64,000 nt of DNA. It comes from Epiperipatus broadwayi (taxonomy: Eukaryota > Onychophora > Udeonychophora > Euonychophora > Peripatidae). This document shows, in pieces, positions 13,561-24,949 of this stretch. Each line of letters begins with the position of its first letter. The first letter of the stretch is position 1. The stretch is from positions 5,656,036 to 5,720,035 of the forward strand of contig JAQFVV010006231.1 of the NCBI GenBank assembly GCA_028023455.1, read 5' to 3'. Below the pieces are notes generated by a model. That model did no database searches. It saw only the letters and a program-made list of their open reading frames with translations, and had not been told where the DNA came from. Made by a program: the position numbers and the translations under genes.

Positions 13561-14276
13561 GCCAATTTTTTCTTTAATTTACTCTATACTAAATTTATAA
13601 TTCGATAGTAAATCCTTAGAATGTTACAATTTATTTATCAATACTTTGTTGCATATTAAAGAAATTATTAATATTATGGACTTACAGTCTATCAAATGTT
13701 GAATCATGACATTTTCTGTATTTAACCATTTATCTATCATGCCAGCTATATTGAATTGCTAAAAAAATTATTGAAGGAAAACTGTATATTTTATATTATT
13801 GGCAATAAAGATGACCTTTCTACCTATTAATTCATATATGTGTTATCACAAATTATATCCCCAAAAAGGAACTCACTTCCTGTTTTACTGTGCCCATCAC
13901 ATTATTGTCCCTCATTTACCTTATAATGTACTCTGTAAAAACCATGAAAGAATCATACCTGTACAGTTTATAGTGCCATCTATTGGACAAATACCTTTGA
14001 TGGTATAGTAAAGATTACAGTTTATGGAATAAAGGACAAATAAAACCAGTGAAACATGTTTTAAAAGAATGTATTCAGAACAGGGATCAGTCTCTGAAAA
14101 AAAACCACAATTATTTTAAAACTGGATTACCTGATACTTTGCATTATCAAGTTACCATTATTGTTATAAATAAATAGTATTATCTGAAGATCGAATTAGT
14201 GATTAATTTCCATAGAAATAATGTTAATAACATTTAAGTAGTACTATAGTGCAGTGCCACAACTGTACTTATTTTT
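13561..14276. other. AT-rich non-coding DNA
   Basis: Nothing recognised. A segment around 13799-14008 is open by chance but has no recognisable motif. Confidence 0.45.
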
Positions 14277-14413
14277 ATGTATGGATGTAAAACATGCTTA
14301 ATCAATAAATAAATATTAATATTGCACTATACAATACATATATTTATTTAAAATCATAAATATATGAAATAAATAAGCATAAAAGTTCAAGTTTTATAAT
14401 GAAAATAATAAAA
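14277..14413 (+). repeat. 137-bp direct repeat, left copy (possible LTR relic)
   Basis: Begins ATGTATGGATGTAAAACATG and ends GAAAATAATAAAA. It is about 90% identical by eye to 15973-16111. The pair encloses a gag-like reading frame, as LTRs would, although the repeat is short for LTRs and lacks a clear TG...CA boundary. Confidence 0.7.
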
Positions 14414-14547
14414 ACAAGTAGCGCAGTCACATTCATATTCAAACCCGTAAAGTTGTTTTTTCAACAAGTCCACTTAAGTAGGGTTTTTGTTTTGCTTTAG
14501 AGTATTTAAAAAAAATGTTGCTATGACAGTCAGTGATAGCTGAATTT

Positions 14548-15060
14548 AATGTTAATGATGCTGGGGAATGGCCACTGTACACTATGCAGTTAGAGAATTG
14601 TTTTCGCCTAATGGGATTAAGAACAATAAGAGAAAGGCAACAGTGCTAATGTGTTTATTGGGCAGAAGAGTAATAGATATAATAAATGAGTATTATGAGA
14701 TATCCTTAAAGGAAATGATATCATATGAAGAGATAGTTAAAAAATTAAATGACTATTTTAACCCCAGACTGTCGAAACACATAGCCAGATTGTCATTAAG
14801 AAACAGAAGACAAATTAGTGGTGAAAACTATGTATTATATAGATGCTGTGAAAACCATGTTAGAGGGCAGGAAATAACAGACACCTTCAATTTTGGAATG
14901 ATGAATTTAGGAACTGAAAAGAAGATGTGCAAAACCAAAATGTTAATGCCATTAGAGAGGCATCAGTAGAAAAAGAAAGTGGGGAAACATTTATAGAACA
15001 GGAAGAAGCGGAAAGAGTACCGTTAGAAAAAAAAATCACCCAGACCTATTTGGGAAAAGC
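14548..15060 (+). pseudogene. Gypsy-type gag relic
   Basis: Decayed capsid region of an LTR retrotransposon. Two frames overlap: AGEWPLYTMQLENCFRLMG (from about 14562) and then, from about 14610, KNNKRKATVLMCLLGRRVID, ISYEEIVKKLNDYFNPRLSK and LRNRRQISGENYVLY. This order follows the Gypsy gag pattern: W..Y...LE..F, KK/A.LL..IG, SY.ELV..L..HF.P, R.Q..GE...Y. A frameshift near 14600 separates the halves, and the main frame ends at 14969. Downstream to about 15350, purine-rich sequence with short open pieces may be more gag or protease remains. No zinc knuckle, protease or polymerase motif was found. Confidence 0.6.
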
Positions 15061-15972
15061 ATAAACCGAATAGATTTAATGGGGTATTTTCTGGAGTGGG
15101 GGAGGTGTTATATTTTGGAAAAAATATAGCTTAAATAACTAATTTGTATAAATATAAAGCTAGAATTTATGACTCCAGAAAAAAATTAGAAAAGTAAATA
15201 GAAAGATATAATGAATTAAAAGCAATGAAAAAAGATTGCTGTAAGATAAAAGAAATGAGAATAATAGTGCAGGGAAGGCCTAATGGATTTAAATATAGAA
15301 AAGGCAAGTATTGTTTAGATTAGGACATTAAGCTATTTAAAACTAATCAAACAAAAGAATAAATATTTGATGGACTAATTGCAGAGGAAAGGAATGTGCA
15401 CACACACAATTAAATGCTTGATGATAATTTGAGGAAAGACCCATTACTGGGGGGGGGATACCCTAATAAAATAGCTATTACCTTCTATAATAATTAATAC
15501 TCTATATTAAACAGTGAAAAGTATAAATAGTGTGTGCTGAAAAGAGCAACAAGCTTTTTCTTATCCTTCATGTGATGGTGCTGCTGCTGTTGTGTCATGA
15601 GATGTCAGAAGAAAAGATCGAGGGAAAAAGCTGTTGGAAAGGTTGTAGTGACTTCTGCTATGATGGACATCATCCCAGAGCCAGATAGGAAACTTAAACA
15701 GATCAAACCAGTCTTATTTTTATTTGTGTATCGCTGATAAGGCTGTCAGGAGAACAGAGCAGACTCGGACTGTGAGTATAGACAATTTTTTTATTATTTA
15801 CTCAGGTCTGAGAATAGTTTAAGACATTGTTTAGTCTTTAACACTGGGAATTATTAGCATTTATTGAGAACTAGATTCATCAAATTCTTTATTTAATGAT
15901 TTTTATTTCAACTTATAATCTATATTTTTTTGTTATTTGTTGGCAGTCAGCTTCATAGTTGAATACACAACA

Positions 15973-16111
15973 ATGTATGGATGTAAAACATGCTTAATCA
16001 ATGTATAAATATTAACATTGCACTATACAATGCATATATTTATTTAAAATCATAAATATATGAAGCAAATTAGCATAAAAATTCAAGTTTTATATAATGA
16101 AAATAATAAAA
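15973..16111 (+). repeat. 139-bp direct repeat, right copy
   Basis: Matches 14277-14413 almost throughout, with the same core ATGTATGGATGTAAAACATG and the same end. Confidence 0.7.
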
Positions 16112-18190
16112 TGAGTGGTGAGTTAATAAAAACAATATAATTCTCAAAGGTTTATCACTTTTCTTGTATTATTTATAATGTATATAAACATTTTGATTGC
16201 TCCAAATATAATGATCGCAAGCACAAAATTAAAGAGGAATGGTTTATTTCCACTAACGTTCACGCTATTAATAAAAAAGATTTCAATGCTGCATTGTTTG
16301 ACCGATGGAAATGTAAATTAGCTACTTACATAATTTTGACCATATTTAAATGTTATAGCTCTTCTCTGCAAATTATGAGCACTATGAGTCTAATCTATTA
16401 TCATATACATTATAAATACAGTATAGTTAATATTTACCCCCCCCCTCACATTAATTTTAAAAAGAAAATGACAAACACTTGTTTAAAAAGAAAAAGACAA
16501 CAAAAGTATTGCCCCCCCCCCCCGATCAGTTTGCTTTCTCATTTAAAACCACTTTCTTAACAATATAGTGCCTTTAAATATTTAGCAATACTGTATTTTT
16601 TAGGATTTTCATGTTATAAGCTAAAAACACCTTTCATTTTTTAAATTTGTTGTAAAAGTGTTACTAACAATTTTTTATTTTGTAATAATTTAAAACTGGT
16701 AAAAAAAATTTTTTTTATTTCATGGTGAATATTTAAAAAATATCATGTAATGCAATTTCAGTTAAACAGAAATTTATTTCATTAAATTTTTTCTAACTTA
16801 GCTTTAAAAAAAAAAAAAAAGGAACATTTTTTAAAAAAAGTATTGTCTGGTTTAAATTTGTTTAGCAAATGAAATTTTGTATTTAAACTTTCTTGATTTT
16901 ATTTGCATCATGGTTTTTATTTTTAAATATAGCCTTTTGTTCTAGATGATTACTGAATATTGTTTAGCATAAGTTGTAATGTCCTTATCACTGGTATTTT
17001 TTATGTGAGTTGGCATACTTTTTTAGCTTAAGCAATGCAAAATGTTTTTAAACTTCCTGTCCAAAAAGCGTGTATTTCATAAAGCAGAAAGAGATTTTAC
17101 TGTGCTGAAAATATGCATATGAAAACTTTTATTATTAAAAAAAAAAGCCTTTTATAAATTATGTATATTAACCGAAATACATACAGATAGGCTTAAATGA
17201 GTGTGTTTGATGAAGACGTGAGAATTAATTAGTAAACTGAAAAGTATTATTTATTTGTTTTTTTTCATCCCATACAAAAAAAGTTTGCTTATCTTCTTTC
17301 AATTATAACACATTCTGCAAAGTTTCAGAACTTACATTTCTTCCATCAGATATGGAAGTCAAAATATAACTCTGAGAAAAATGTATTATATGGTCTTTCA
17401 AAAATTGTATTATTTAAAATTAAATAGTATAAAAAAAAAATTCATATTTTTGATGATGAAGTTCCATTCTCTGTTGATCTTTTGGAAGTTCACTTAAATT
17501 GTAGAAAAGCATACTAAAAATAATTAGAATCTAATTCAAACTGTTAGATTAGCCTCTTTAACAGCTGTAAATCATTCAATCACTAAATGCTTTCTTGGGC
17601 AAAAAAAAGTAATTTCACAACTCTATAACAAGAGGTATTAGTTATTCTAAATAATAAGGAAACAGAGGTGTTCTTTAAAATAAAATAAAAAGGTTGAAGA
17701 ATAGAAGACAATAAAAAAAAATCTGTCACTTATTTGATTAGCATGAAATATTTTACTTTATGTATACTGCTATGATTTTAGAACAAACTTTTTTCTTTAA
17801 CTAACATGAAATCTGATGAGGTTCTCTATTTTTGTATCTATAATATTTGAACTGTATACATTTTTATAACTAATATTATAATTACTGATGCTAGCTTATT
17901 AATTATTAGTCACAATGTTACATTAGTTTTACTTAAAGGATCTTTTCATATAATGCTTTAGGCCTAATTAGTCTTAGTTCATTGCAGTGCTAAAATATTA
18001 AGTATATTATCAAAGGATTTACCAATGATGTACATGAATATATCAATATAAATTATTTTGGGACATGTTTTTCATACCCACTTTCAATAGGTACTTTTTT
18101 TTAAGAGCATTTGAAATATGTTTTTTCTTTATCTTTCTCTTTATTATCCTACACCTTTCATTTTTGGTCATTCTTGCTAAAAATATGCAC
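16112..18190. other. AT-rich non-coding DNA with poly(C) runs
   Basis: No gene recognised. Contains C runs at about 16438-16445 and 16511-16522, unusual in such AT-rich sequence, and many A/T homopolymers. Confidence 0.5.
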
Positions 18191-18199
18191 CTATAAAAT

Positions 18200-18290
18200 T
18201 ATTTTATTTTATTTTTTTATGTGTCAAAGTGAACCCCAGGACAACTGCTTGTAAGGCAGCTGCGCTAAACACTTGGCCACCAACGCTTGA
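18200..18290 (-). mobile_element. tRNA-derived SINE, copy 2
   Basis: Minus-strand head GCGTTGGTGGCCAAGTG, an anticodon arm CTGC-CTTACAA-GCAG (anticodon TAC) and a B-box GGGTTCACTTT, then TGACACAT and an A-rich tail. It belongs to the same family as the copy at 11577-11672. CTATAAAAT at 18191-18199 and 18291-18299 is a perfect 9-bp target-site duplication. The acceptor 3' strand is degraded. Confidence 0.75.
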
Positions 18291-18409
18291 CTATAAAATA
18301 AATTTGTGCAATTTATGACAGTGTGTGTCATTTTTGAAGAGGAGTTTGATGCAATTGGAGAATCACAGTTAATTGGAATATATGTTAGACATTAGTTTTT
18401 TTTTTTTTT

Positions 18410-19006
18410 TATGTTTCTTGTTAAAAACATCACATGACTATCACTTCTTACGCTTGCATATAACTGTTTTAAAACAGGCAAAACTCACTATAGTATTGCC
18501 ACACACAGCAAGCTAGAGTAATCAATGGATGCCAGAAGGCTTGTGCATAAAATCCCCATCTAGTGCCTACTCATCCAAAATCCCCAAACTAGTTTCTGGC
18601 TTGTGGCCTTCATCAGTGAGGTGGCTATGGTTATTAAAGAACCAAAGACACCAAAATGTATGGGTACTGAACTGAGTTCAGACCCATATGAGTATATAAG
18701 CTAATGGGCTTGGATTGAAAACATTAAGGTGTTTTCAGTTTAAGACTCATAGTTTTGTAGTTAAGTGGAGATAAAAGGTGGCTGTTGGAGGGTTGCATTA
18801 GATCCTAAGATCTAGGTGCAGTGCTCTCAGATCCAAGGCTCCTCACTTTCGAAGGCCACAAGCCAGAAACTAGTCTGGGGATTTTGGATGAGTAGACATT
18901 AGATGGGGATTTTATGCACAAGCCTTCTGGCATCTATTGATTACTCTAGCTTGCTGTGTGTGGCAATATGTATAGTGAGTTTTGCCTGTTTTGTATGTTT
19001 CTTGTT
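18410..19006. mobile_element. foldback element with about 154-bp inverted repeats
   Basis: Left arm 18471-18624 and right arm 18841-18993 are reverse complements with only scattered mismatches. They share, in opposite orientation, the core GCCAGAAGGCTTGTGCATAA and, next to it, ACTAGTTTCTGGCTTGTGGC. The centre (18625-18840) is unique. A perfect 13-bp direct repeat, TATGTTTCTTGTT, at 18410-18422 and 18994-19006 brackets the unit and is a good target-site-duplication candidate. There is no coding capacity. It could be a non-autonomous foldback/MITE or an inverted pair of one short retroelement. Confidence 0.7.
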
Positions 19007-20761
19007 CACATTGAAAATATAAGAATGAGCTTTTAATTACAAACAGACAAAAAGTGGAATATTAAAAGCCAGAAATCGATTATCACGCAGCTATTAAAGA
19101 GTAGTATAAATACATTTAAGATTTATAACAGTCTATATCTAAGATTTATTAAAAATAAAATGTTATAATTTCTAATCTAATAAATTGATTGACAATAATT
19201 TATATATCTTTTGGAATATGATTTTTATGAATAAGTGCTTGTTTAAAATATATACTTATAAAGTAAATTGATATAATGTATAGTAATAAATACAAAACGA
19301 TAGTGTGTGTAATCTGGCTTAACAGAAAAGAACTGACATCTCAGAAACTGTTAGAATGTTTTTCAATATTTAATTTCATGTTGGAGTGCAAGAGTGAGAT
19401 GCTAAATTATATATATAAAAAAAAGATGGTTTCTAATCTATTCTGTTCAGCTTTTCATTTTTTTTTTCAATTTATGACAATAGATAAACATGAAAAATTA
19501 AAAAAAAATATGAAAAAGTTGTAGGCTGAGAACACAATGAATGAGACCGGGACCACAAGTTTTGATAGAATATGTGTGAATAAAAATTTGAAGAAAAGTA
19601 TTAATAGTAGTAATTTTGATTGTTGAGAGAGAGGGGAGAACTTTTTGTAAAGATTAAAATAATATAAAAAAAAATATATTTTTTATAAATACATTTTAAA
19701 ACTTATTAAGATAAAACTTGAAGTGGAACTCAATTGTAATAATCTGTAAGTAAGTCAAGATTATCTACTGTGTTTGCTTCTGAGTGATTGTTGCAAATAA
19801 GAACAGTTAATAAAATTGGCACTATTTCTATTTAAGAAATCAGTAAAAAAAAAAAAAAAGCATTAAGCATTTTCCATTTGTGTGTGTGTATGTGTGTGTG
19901 TGTGTGTGGAAGGGTAGCAAATAACGTATTAATAATTCTCGTTCATATATTAACTCCTCCCCCTTTTGTGATATCTTTGTTATCGATTCACTGCATTGAT
20001 AAATATAGTCTAATTATAAGGATAGTTGGCTGAAAATTTAGTTTCCGAATCGAATTCCAAATTGGAAAAAATGGACCAAAAACAGAAAAAAAAAAGTGTC
20101 TAATTGAATGATTTTTGCTTTGAACCCGTTACTTTGATGTTCAAATTTCATTTGGCCGTTAGAGTAATTTATAGGCTGAGAAGTAAGTGCTTTATTTACT
20201 TTTTTTTCTTTAATAATAATATTTTCATAATGATCTTTATCTTGCGATTTCATTATTTATTTATTTATGGCATGCAAACAGGTGAAGTATTAAGAGGTAG
20301 AGAAAATCCAGTAAGCTAAAGAATGTGTGTGTGTTTATGTATGTGTGTGTGGGGGGGGGGCATATAAAAGAGATAGAATTGACAATTTTCTGATATTTTA
20401 TAATACATTACAATGAATACCATTATCGTCATTAAAATATTTATGACCATTATTGTAGCAGGGAACATTAATTTAACACCTCTTTTATCTTATTTATAAT
20501 GCCCAAAATTCTTCTTCGTGATCGCATCATTATTTCTAATAATCTTTGTAACCATCGGGATTAAGGCCATTTTTTTTCATTAATTCTACAATCATTATAA
20601 TACTTGCACAAGTGATAAAGAATTGTTATACTGTTATCCTATGGCCAGGATTGATATAAAACCACTATAACACCACACGATCACCATTTTGTATGCTTAC
20701 ACAAACTATTCATACCGTAAAAAACTCTCCACATAGTAAATTAGTCATATCTTTAAGTAGG
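19007..20761. other. AT-rich non-coding DNA with simple repeats
   Basis: Contains a (TG)n tract at about 19880-19908, a G10 run near 20351-20360 and several A runs. Short open stretches at 19276-19524 and 20104-20319 have no recognisable motif. Confidence 0.5.
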
Positions 20762-20950
20762 ATTAAGTTATAACCATAAGGGACTTGAATTCAGACTTTC
20801 AAGCTCCCTTCAGCTATCATCTCTATCTCATTCAACTGATACACATGACCACACACATGTGAAAAAAGATAACTGATTTCCAATATATATATATATTTCG
20901 TGCTGAATGACAGTCCATATTATCATCTCACACATATATACAATCAGTGT
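20762..20950 (-). repeat. dispersed SINE-like repeat, copy 1
   Basis: On the minus strand it carries TTTTTTCACATGTGTGTGG, GAATGAGATAGAGATGATAG and TGAAAGTCTGAATTCAAGTC. The same order occurs at 35620-35826 and, shortened, at 21087-21170 and 30195-30285. GAATTCAAGTCC resembles a pol III B box. Confidence 0.7.
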
Positions 20951-21086
20951 TAGTTTAATATTAAGATAGGATATCTTCAAACTTTAATGGACCGGCTTCA
21001 ATATTCTCCACCATCTAACTCTTAAGCCATCCATACCATTGAAAATCTGATGATGGAACACCCAAATCTCTTGCTGATACCAATAT

Positions 21087-21170
21087 TATTGTCATGTGTA
21101 TCAGTTGTATGAGCTAAAGCAGATAACTGAGGGAGTTTGTAAGTCTGTTTGAATCCCTTGTGGTTACATC
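21087..21170 (+). repeat. dispersed SINE-like repeat, copy 2 (partial)
   Basis: GTCATGTGTATCAGTTGTAT through GTCTGTTTGAATCCCTTGTG matches the box-containing part of the copy at 20762-20950, in opposite orientation. The two copies are about 140 bp apart and form an imperfect inverted pair. Confidence 0.6.
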
Positions 21171-22369
21171 TAAACTCCAAGTATATAAATTACACTTGTA
21201 TTCAATTAAATATTAAAATTAAGTTAATAAATTTTTCTTGCAGTTTGCACATGTGTGTGAAAATGTGTGTCAAACATTTATTATTCAATTGTTTGCTTTT
21301 AAAAAAAAAATATGACTTAAGATTTATATAAGATATAATAATAGGTATATATTATTATAGTTTCATTATGCATAATAAAACAAAAGTTTTTCTAAACTGA
21401 ATAGAAGCTGTAATACTAATATTTTTCTGAAATTTGTATTATAAACATCAAAAAAATATAAATAAGAAAATACCTGGAAACTTTTCTCAAATGCAGATAG
21501 TTCAGGATTCAAAATATAAAAGGTTCCTACATAAAAAAAATAAAGGAAAATGATCATTTTGGCTATCTGAATGGAATTATTTGCCACTTTGAAGCTTAAA
21601 TATTTGTAAATTTCTGCACATAATCAATACTGTGGCTAGATGGCAGATTAATTTTTTATATCAACAGCATTATAGAAGAGAGAATCTTGTATGTTATATA
21701 TTATGGTAAGGTTTATTGTTATAAATTTATTATTTGAATCTTTCTTTGATTGCAAACTTTTAAAATGAGTAGAAATAGCTCTGTTCTATAAATTAAAGTG
21801 TAATTGGTTTGAAATTAATATGCCTTATATATCTCAAGTGGATTTAATAGTCATTTTCTTTTAGCTAAAAGTGTTCATGATAATCATCTATATAACTACA
21901 TAAAATGCAATAAGAACAGCTAATATCTTATTGTGTAAACTATCAAACACTGTAGCTACAAATAAATATATAATTTATAGCAATAGAATTTCAAGAATGT
22001 CATGTATTACATGTATTATGGTGTTGCAATTGTTTATCATTATGGAGCAGATGAATCAGAAGTAACTGCTTTAGCTATATATCAAATAATAATAGTATTC
22101 TTTACAATGTCTTTACTTCAGAAAAGTATTTCAAAAATCATCTTTTTTACAAACAGATTGGCATAATTTAAAGTCTGCTACAACAAAATGGATCAGCAAG
22201 TAAAATTATTATAAAGAGAAATATTAATAAAATATAATCCAACTTTTACACAAAAATCTACACTAGCTTATATGACTTCTGGAAAGAAATTTTGTTATTC
22301 CAATCAACCAGTTGGAGTTAAATTGCCATGTCGATTATTGAAAGAATCAAGTATCTATTGTTGAATCAC
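21171..22369. other. AT-rich non-coding DNA
   Basis: Nothing recognised on either strand. Confidence 0.45.
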
Positions 22370-24770
22370 AGGCTATCTGTTAAAATCTGAAATGTCAGAA
22401 TTTTATGGACAGCTAGAAAACTAGTCCTGCTTAGAAAACAAATGAAAAGTGACTAAATATAATCATTCTGGACTAGCAGAAATAAGCTGCACAAGTTTTT
22501 AAGAATTCAGTGGTTTGTGAGATTATCTATTCTATAAATAATTCAAAGCATAAAGCTGACATATAATTTCTAACAAACAATAGTGAGAGATGCGATGATG
22601 GCAGCTAGAATCAGAGCAAATCCTTTTAGTATCACAGTAATGTGTATGCCCTTCGTCAAATACATTATTATCATTGCAGAAGATTGCAGTGCAAGATTGA
22701 ATGTAATAAGAGAAGATGGGAAGTTATGAGTGAAAGTAGTTTTTAAGAAATATATGATTATGTTAAAGAATTTGTAGAGTTTGTTTTAGAATATGATATA
22801 ATAATTAGCATCATGTGATTTTAGCAAAAGGATAGCTAAAAATGAATATTGATATCGAATTACAGACATAACACTAATAAAATAAAAAAATGGTTAATGT
22901 TGTTACAGTGTCAAATATACCATTGGGCAGACATAGACTCAGATAATGCCTAATAATTGTGCACATCAAACTGAAGTGTAATAAATTAGGTAAATACCAT
23001 CGTCAGAAATAGAAGGATTAGACAAAGAAAATAATTTAGATTCAAGAGCCCAAGATCTCAATAAGATCTCAGAGGAAGCTTTTTTTTTTTTTTTAAATTA
23101 TACCAGAGGAACGAAAGATTAGGAAAGTTTAGATTACATAAAAAGCATTAGAACCCCAGAGAAATGAATTCAAGAGGATAATTCAGAATTTATAACAGCG
23201 CCATAATGCGAAGTATGATGAGATAAAGAATACTTATCAAGAAGAAAAGCTAAAATAGTTGGAAGACCGTTGTGCAGATATAATAATGAATACAAATACA
23301 GAGAAATATACAAAAAACCTTAACAGAAAATTACAGTTAAAACAAAGAATAGCAAAAGATAAAAAATATAGAGTAATTCTCACTAGTAAAATTAAAGTTT
23401 TAAAGCAATGGGTAGAGCATCATTTTGAATTATACAAAATGGATTTTGATGAAAAAAATATTTGAATTAATTAGCGAAAAAATTTACTAGGATTGCTATA
23501 ATAATGTGATATTTTGGATGAAAAAATTATGACTAATGTATAAATGAAAGAAGATTAGGATTCCTGAAAATAATGTGGAGAAATTATAAGATATGTTTGA
23601 AACTTTTGTACTTCAAAAAATATACTAACTGTATAAATATTACATGAAAAAAAAAAAAAAAAATTAAAAAGAAAAGATTATTACAAACATACAAAAAAGA
23701 AAAAGAAAATAAACAACAATTATAAAATCATTGCATCAATACACATTTGTTTGAAATCCTAACAAATATTTTTAGTGAAAATTGAAAGTTTGAAAACAGA
23801 GATGTCATATACTAGATATTTACAATATATATTATTATTGCATAGAAAGCAAAAATAATTTACTTGAGTTTTGATAAAATTAACCAAAAGACTTATGGAC
23901 CTTACTTGAATTTTATATAGTACATAATAAAGTAATTAATTTTCTAAAGAATATAAATATCAAATCTAATTCAAGCACTACAGAATTTAAAAATTTTAAA
24001 AATCCATGGATGAATCTAACTTCTGGTTGGAATTTCTATAAATTTTTTTATAATATTTATTAATAGTTAGTTGTCTTAAAAATAAAATCCATATCCTAAA
24101 TAAATAAACAATAAAGGAAGAAATTGGAAGTTACTTTGTGATTGAAAAAATGTAATAGTAAAGAGAAAGTAAGGTTAGAGAAAATATCGTGCAGAAAGTT
24201 TTGTATATCTTGGAAGTTATATCACGAATAGAATAAGAATATACTTACGAATTAGAACAAGATAAAAAGCAAAGAAATAAAATTGAAAATTAAATTAGAA
24301 TCGCTAATAGTATTTATATTTACAAATGGGTTGTATACAAATCCTGAAAGAAATCTTCATCTTGCATTAAATGTTTTGTTTGAAAAAGATAATTGCAAGT
24401 ATGAATGTGAAACAAAGACATGGAAGAATCTTGATATTTGAAAGATGGTGTCTGAAAACTAAAAATACATTTTTTTTTTGCTATTAACAAAAAGAAAGAT
24501 ATCCTTAAATATTGATGGATTACATTAAAGAATTGTGTCCATCTTTTATATTCCATTCACTCAGCATTTTTGCACAATTTTTATGATGATAATGAAAGAC
24601 CATTTAATACCAACAATTGATCAACATTATTCTTATATGGGCATTTACAGAAGATGTCTCAGAAAAGATTACTGAAACAAATAATCTGGATACTATTGGG
24701 GAAAAAAGGAAAAGACCATCCAAAAAAAAAAAAATGGAGAGAATGAATAAAGTAGTGAATTTATAGACTG
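22370..24770 (+). mobile_element. strongly decayed RTE/BovB-type LINE
   Basis: No long frame survives, but fragments in three frames follow the order of an RTE-type endonuclease-reverse transcriptase. Near 22400 a piece resembles NVRTLW...GKL. Near 22475, GLAEIS matches the GL.E.R motif. At about 22605-22710, RIRANPFSITVMCMPF and IIIIAEDCSARLNV correspond to R..A.PFNITVIQVYAP and IIMGDFNA. At about 23370-23440, VILTSKIKVLKQWVEHHFEL corresponds to the ILTD....RW.EHF.EL segment before the reverse transcriptase. Near 24200, VEKFCISWK corresponds to VE.F.YLG, and near 24695 the basic GEKRKRPSKKK resembles the RRRGRP.K.W tail. The catalytic FADD region is not recognisable. It differs from the younger RTE at 46120-49386 and represents an older family. 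Confidence 0.6.
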
Positions 24771-24836
24771 ACAGAAAGACAGTGAATGAGAATCAGAAAA
24801 TATGAGCATTATTAGGCTGGTTAAAAGATTAATCAC

Positions 24837-24946
24837 ACCCTGTATGGTTTAGTTTAAGGGTTCAGTGATGGATTTAAGGTCTCTTGATCACAGTTTAACA
24901 TCATATATGGGGTCAAATATCATGTGATCATCCGAAGTGATTAATC
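24837..24946. repeat. 110-bp unit with 10-bp perfect terminal inverted repeats
   Basis: GATTAATCAC at 24837-24846 and GTGATTAATC at 24937-24946. A MITE-like layout, but no target duplication was identified and a single instance could be chance. Confidence 0.25.
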
Positions 24947-24949
24947 ATT

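Larger units (their letters stand above)
14277..16111 (+). mobile_element. putative degenerate LTR retrotransposon relic
   Basis: A 1.8-kb unit bounded by 137/139-bp direct repeats and containing the gag relic, a G9 run at 15451-15459 and a higher-complexity stretch at 15540-15780 rich in TG/CTG that resembles LTR-type promoter sequence. Pol is absent, so this is either an internally deleted element or a gag fragment caught inside an unrelated duplication. Confidence 0.4.
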
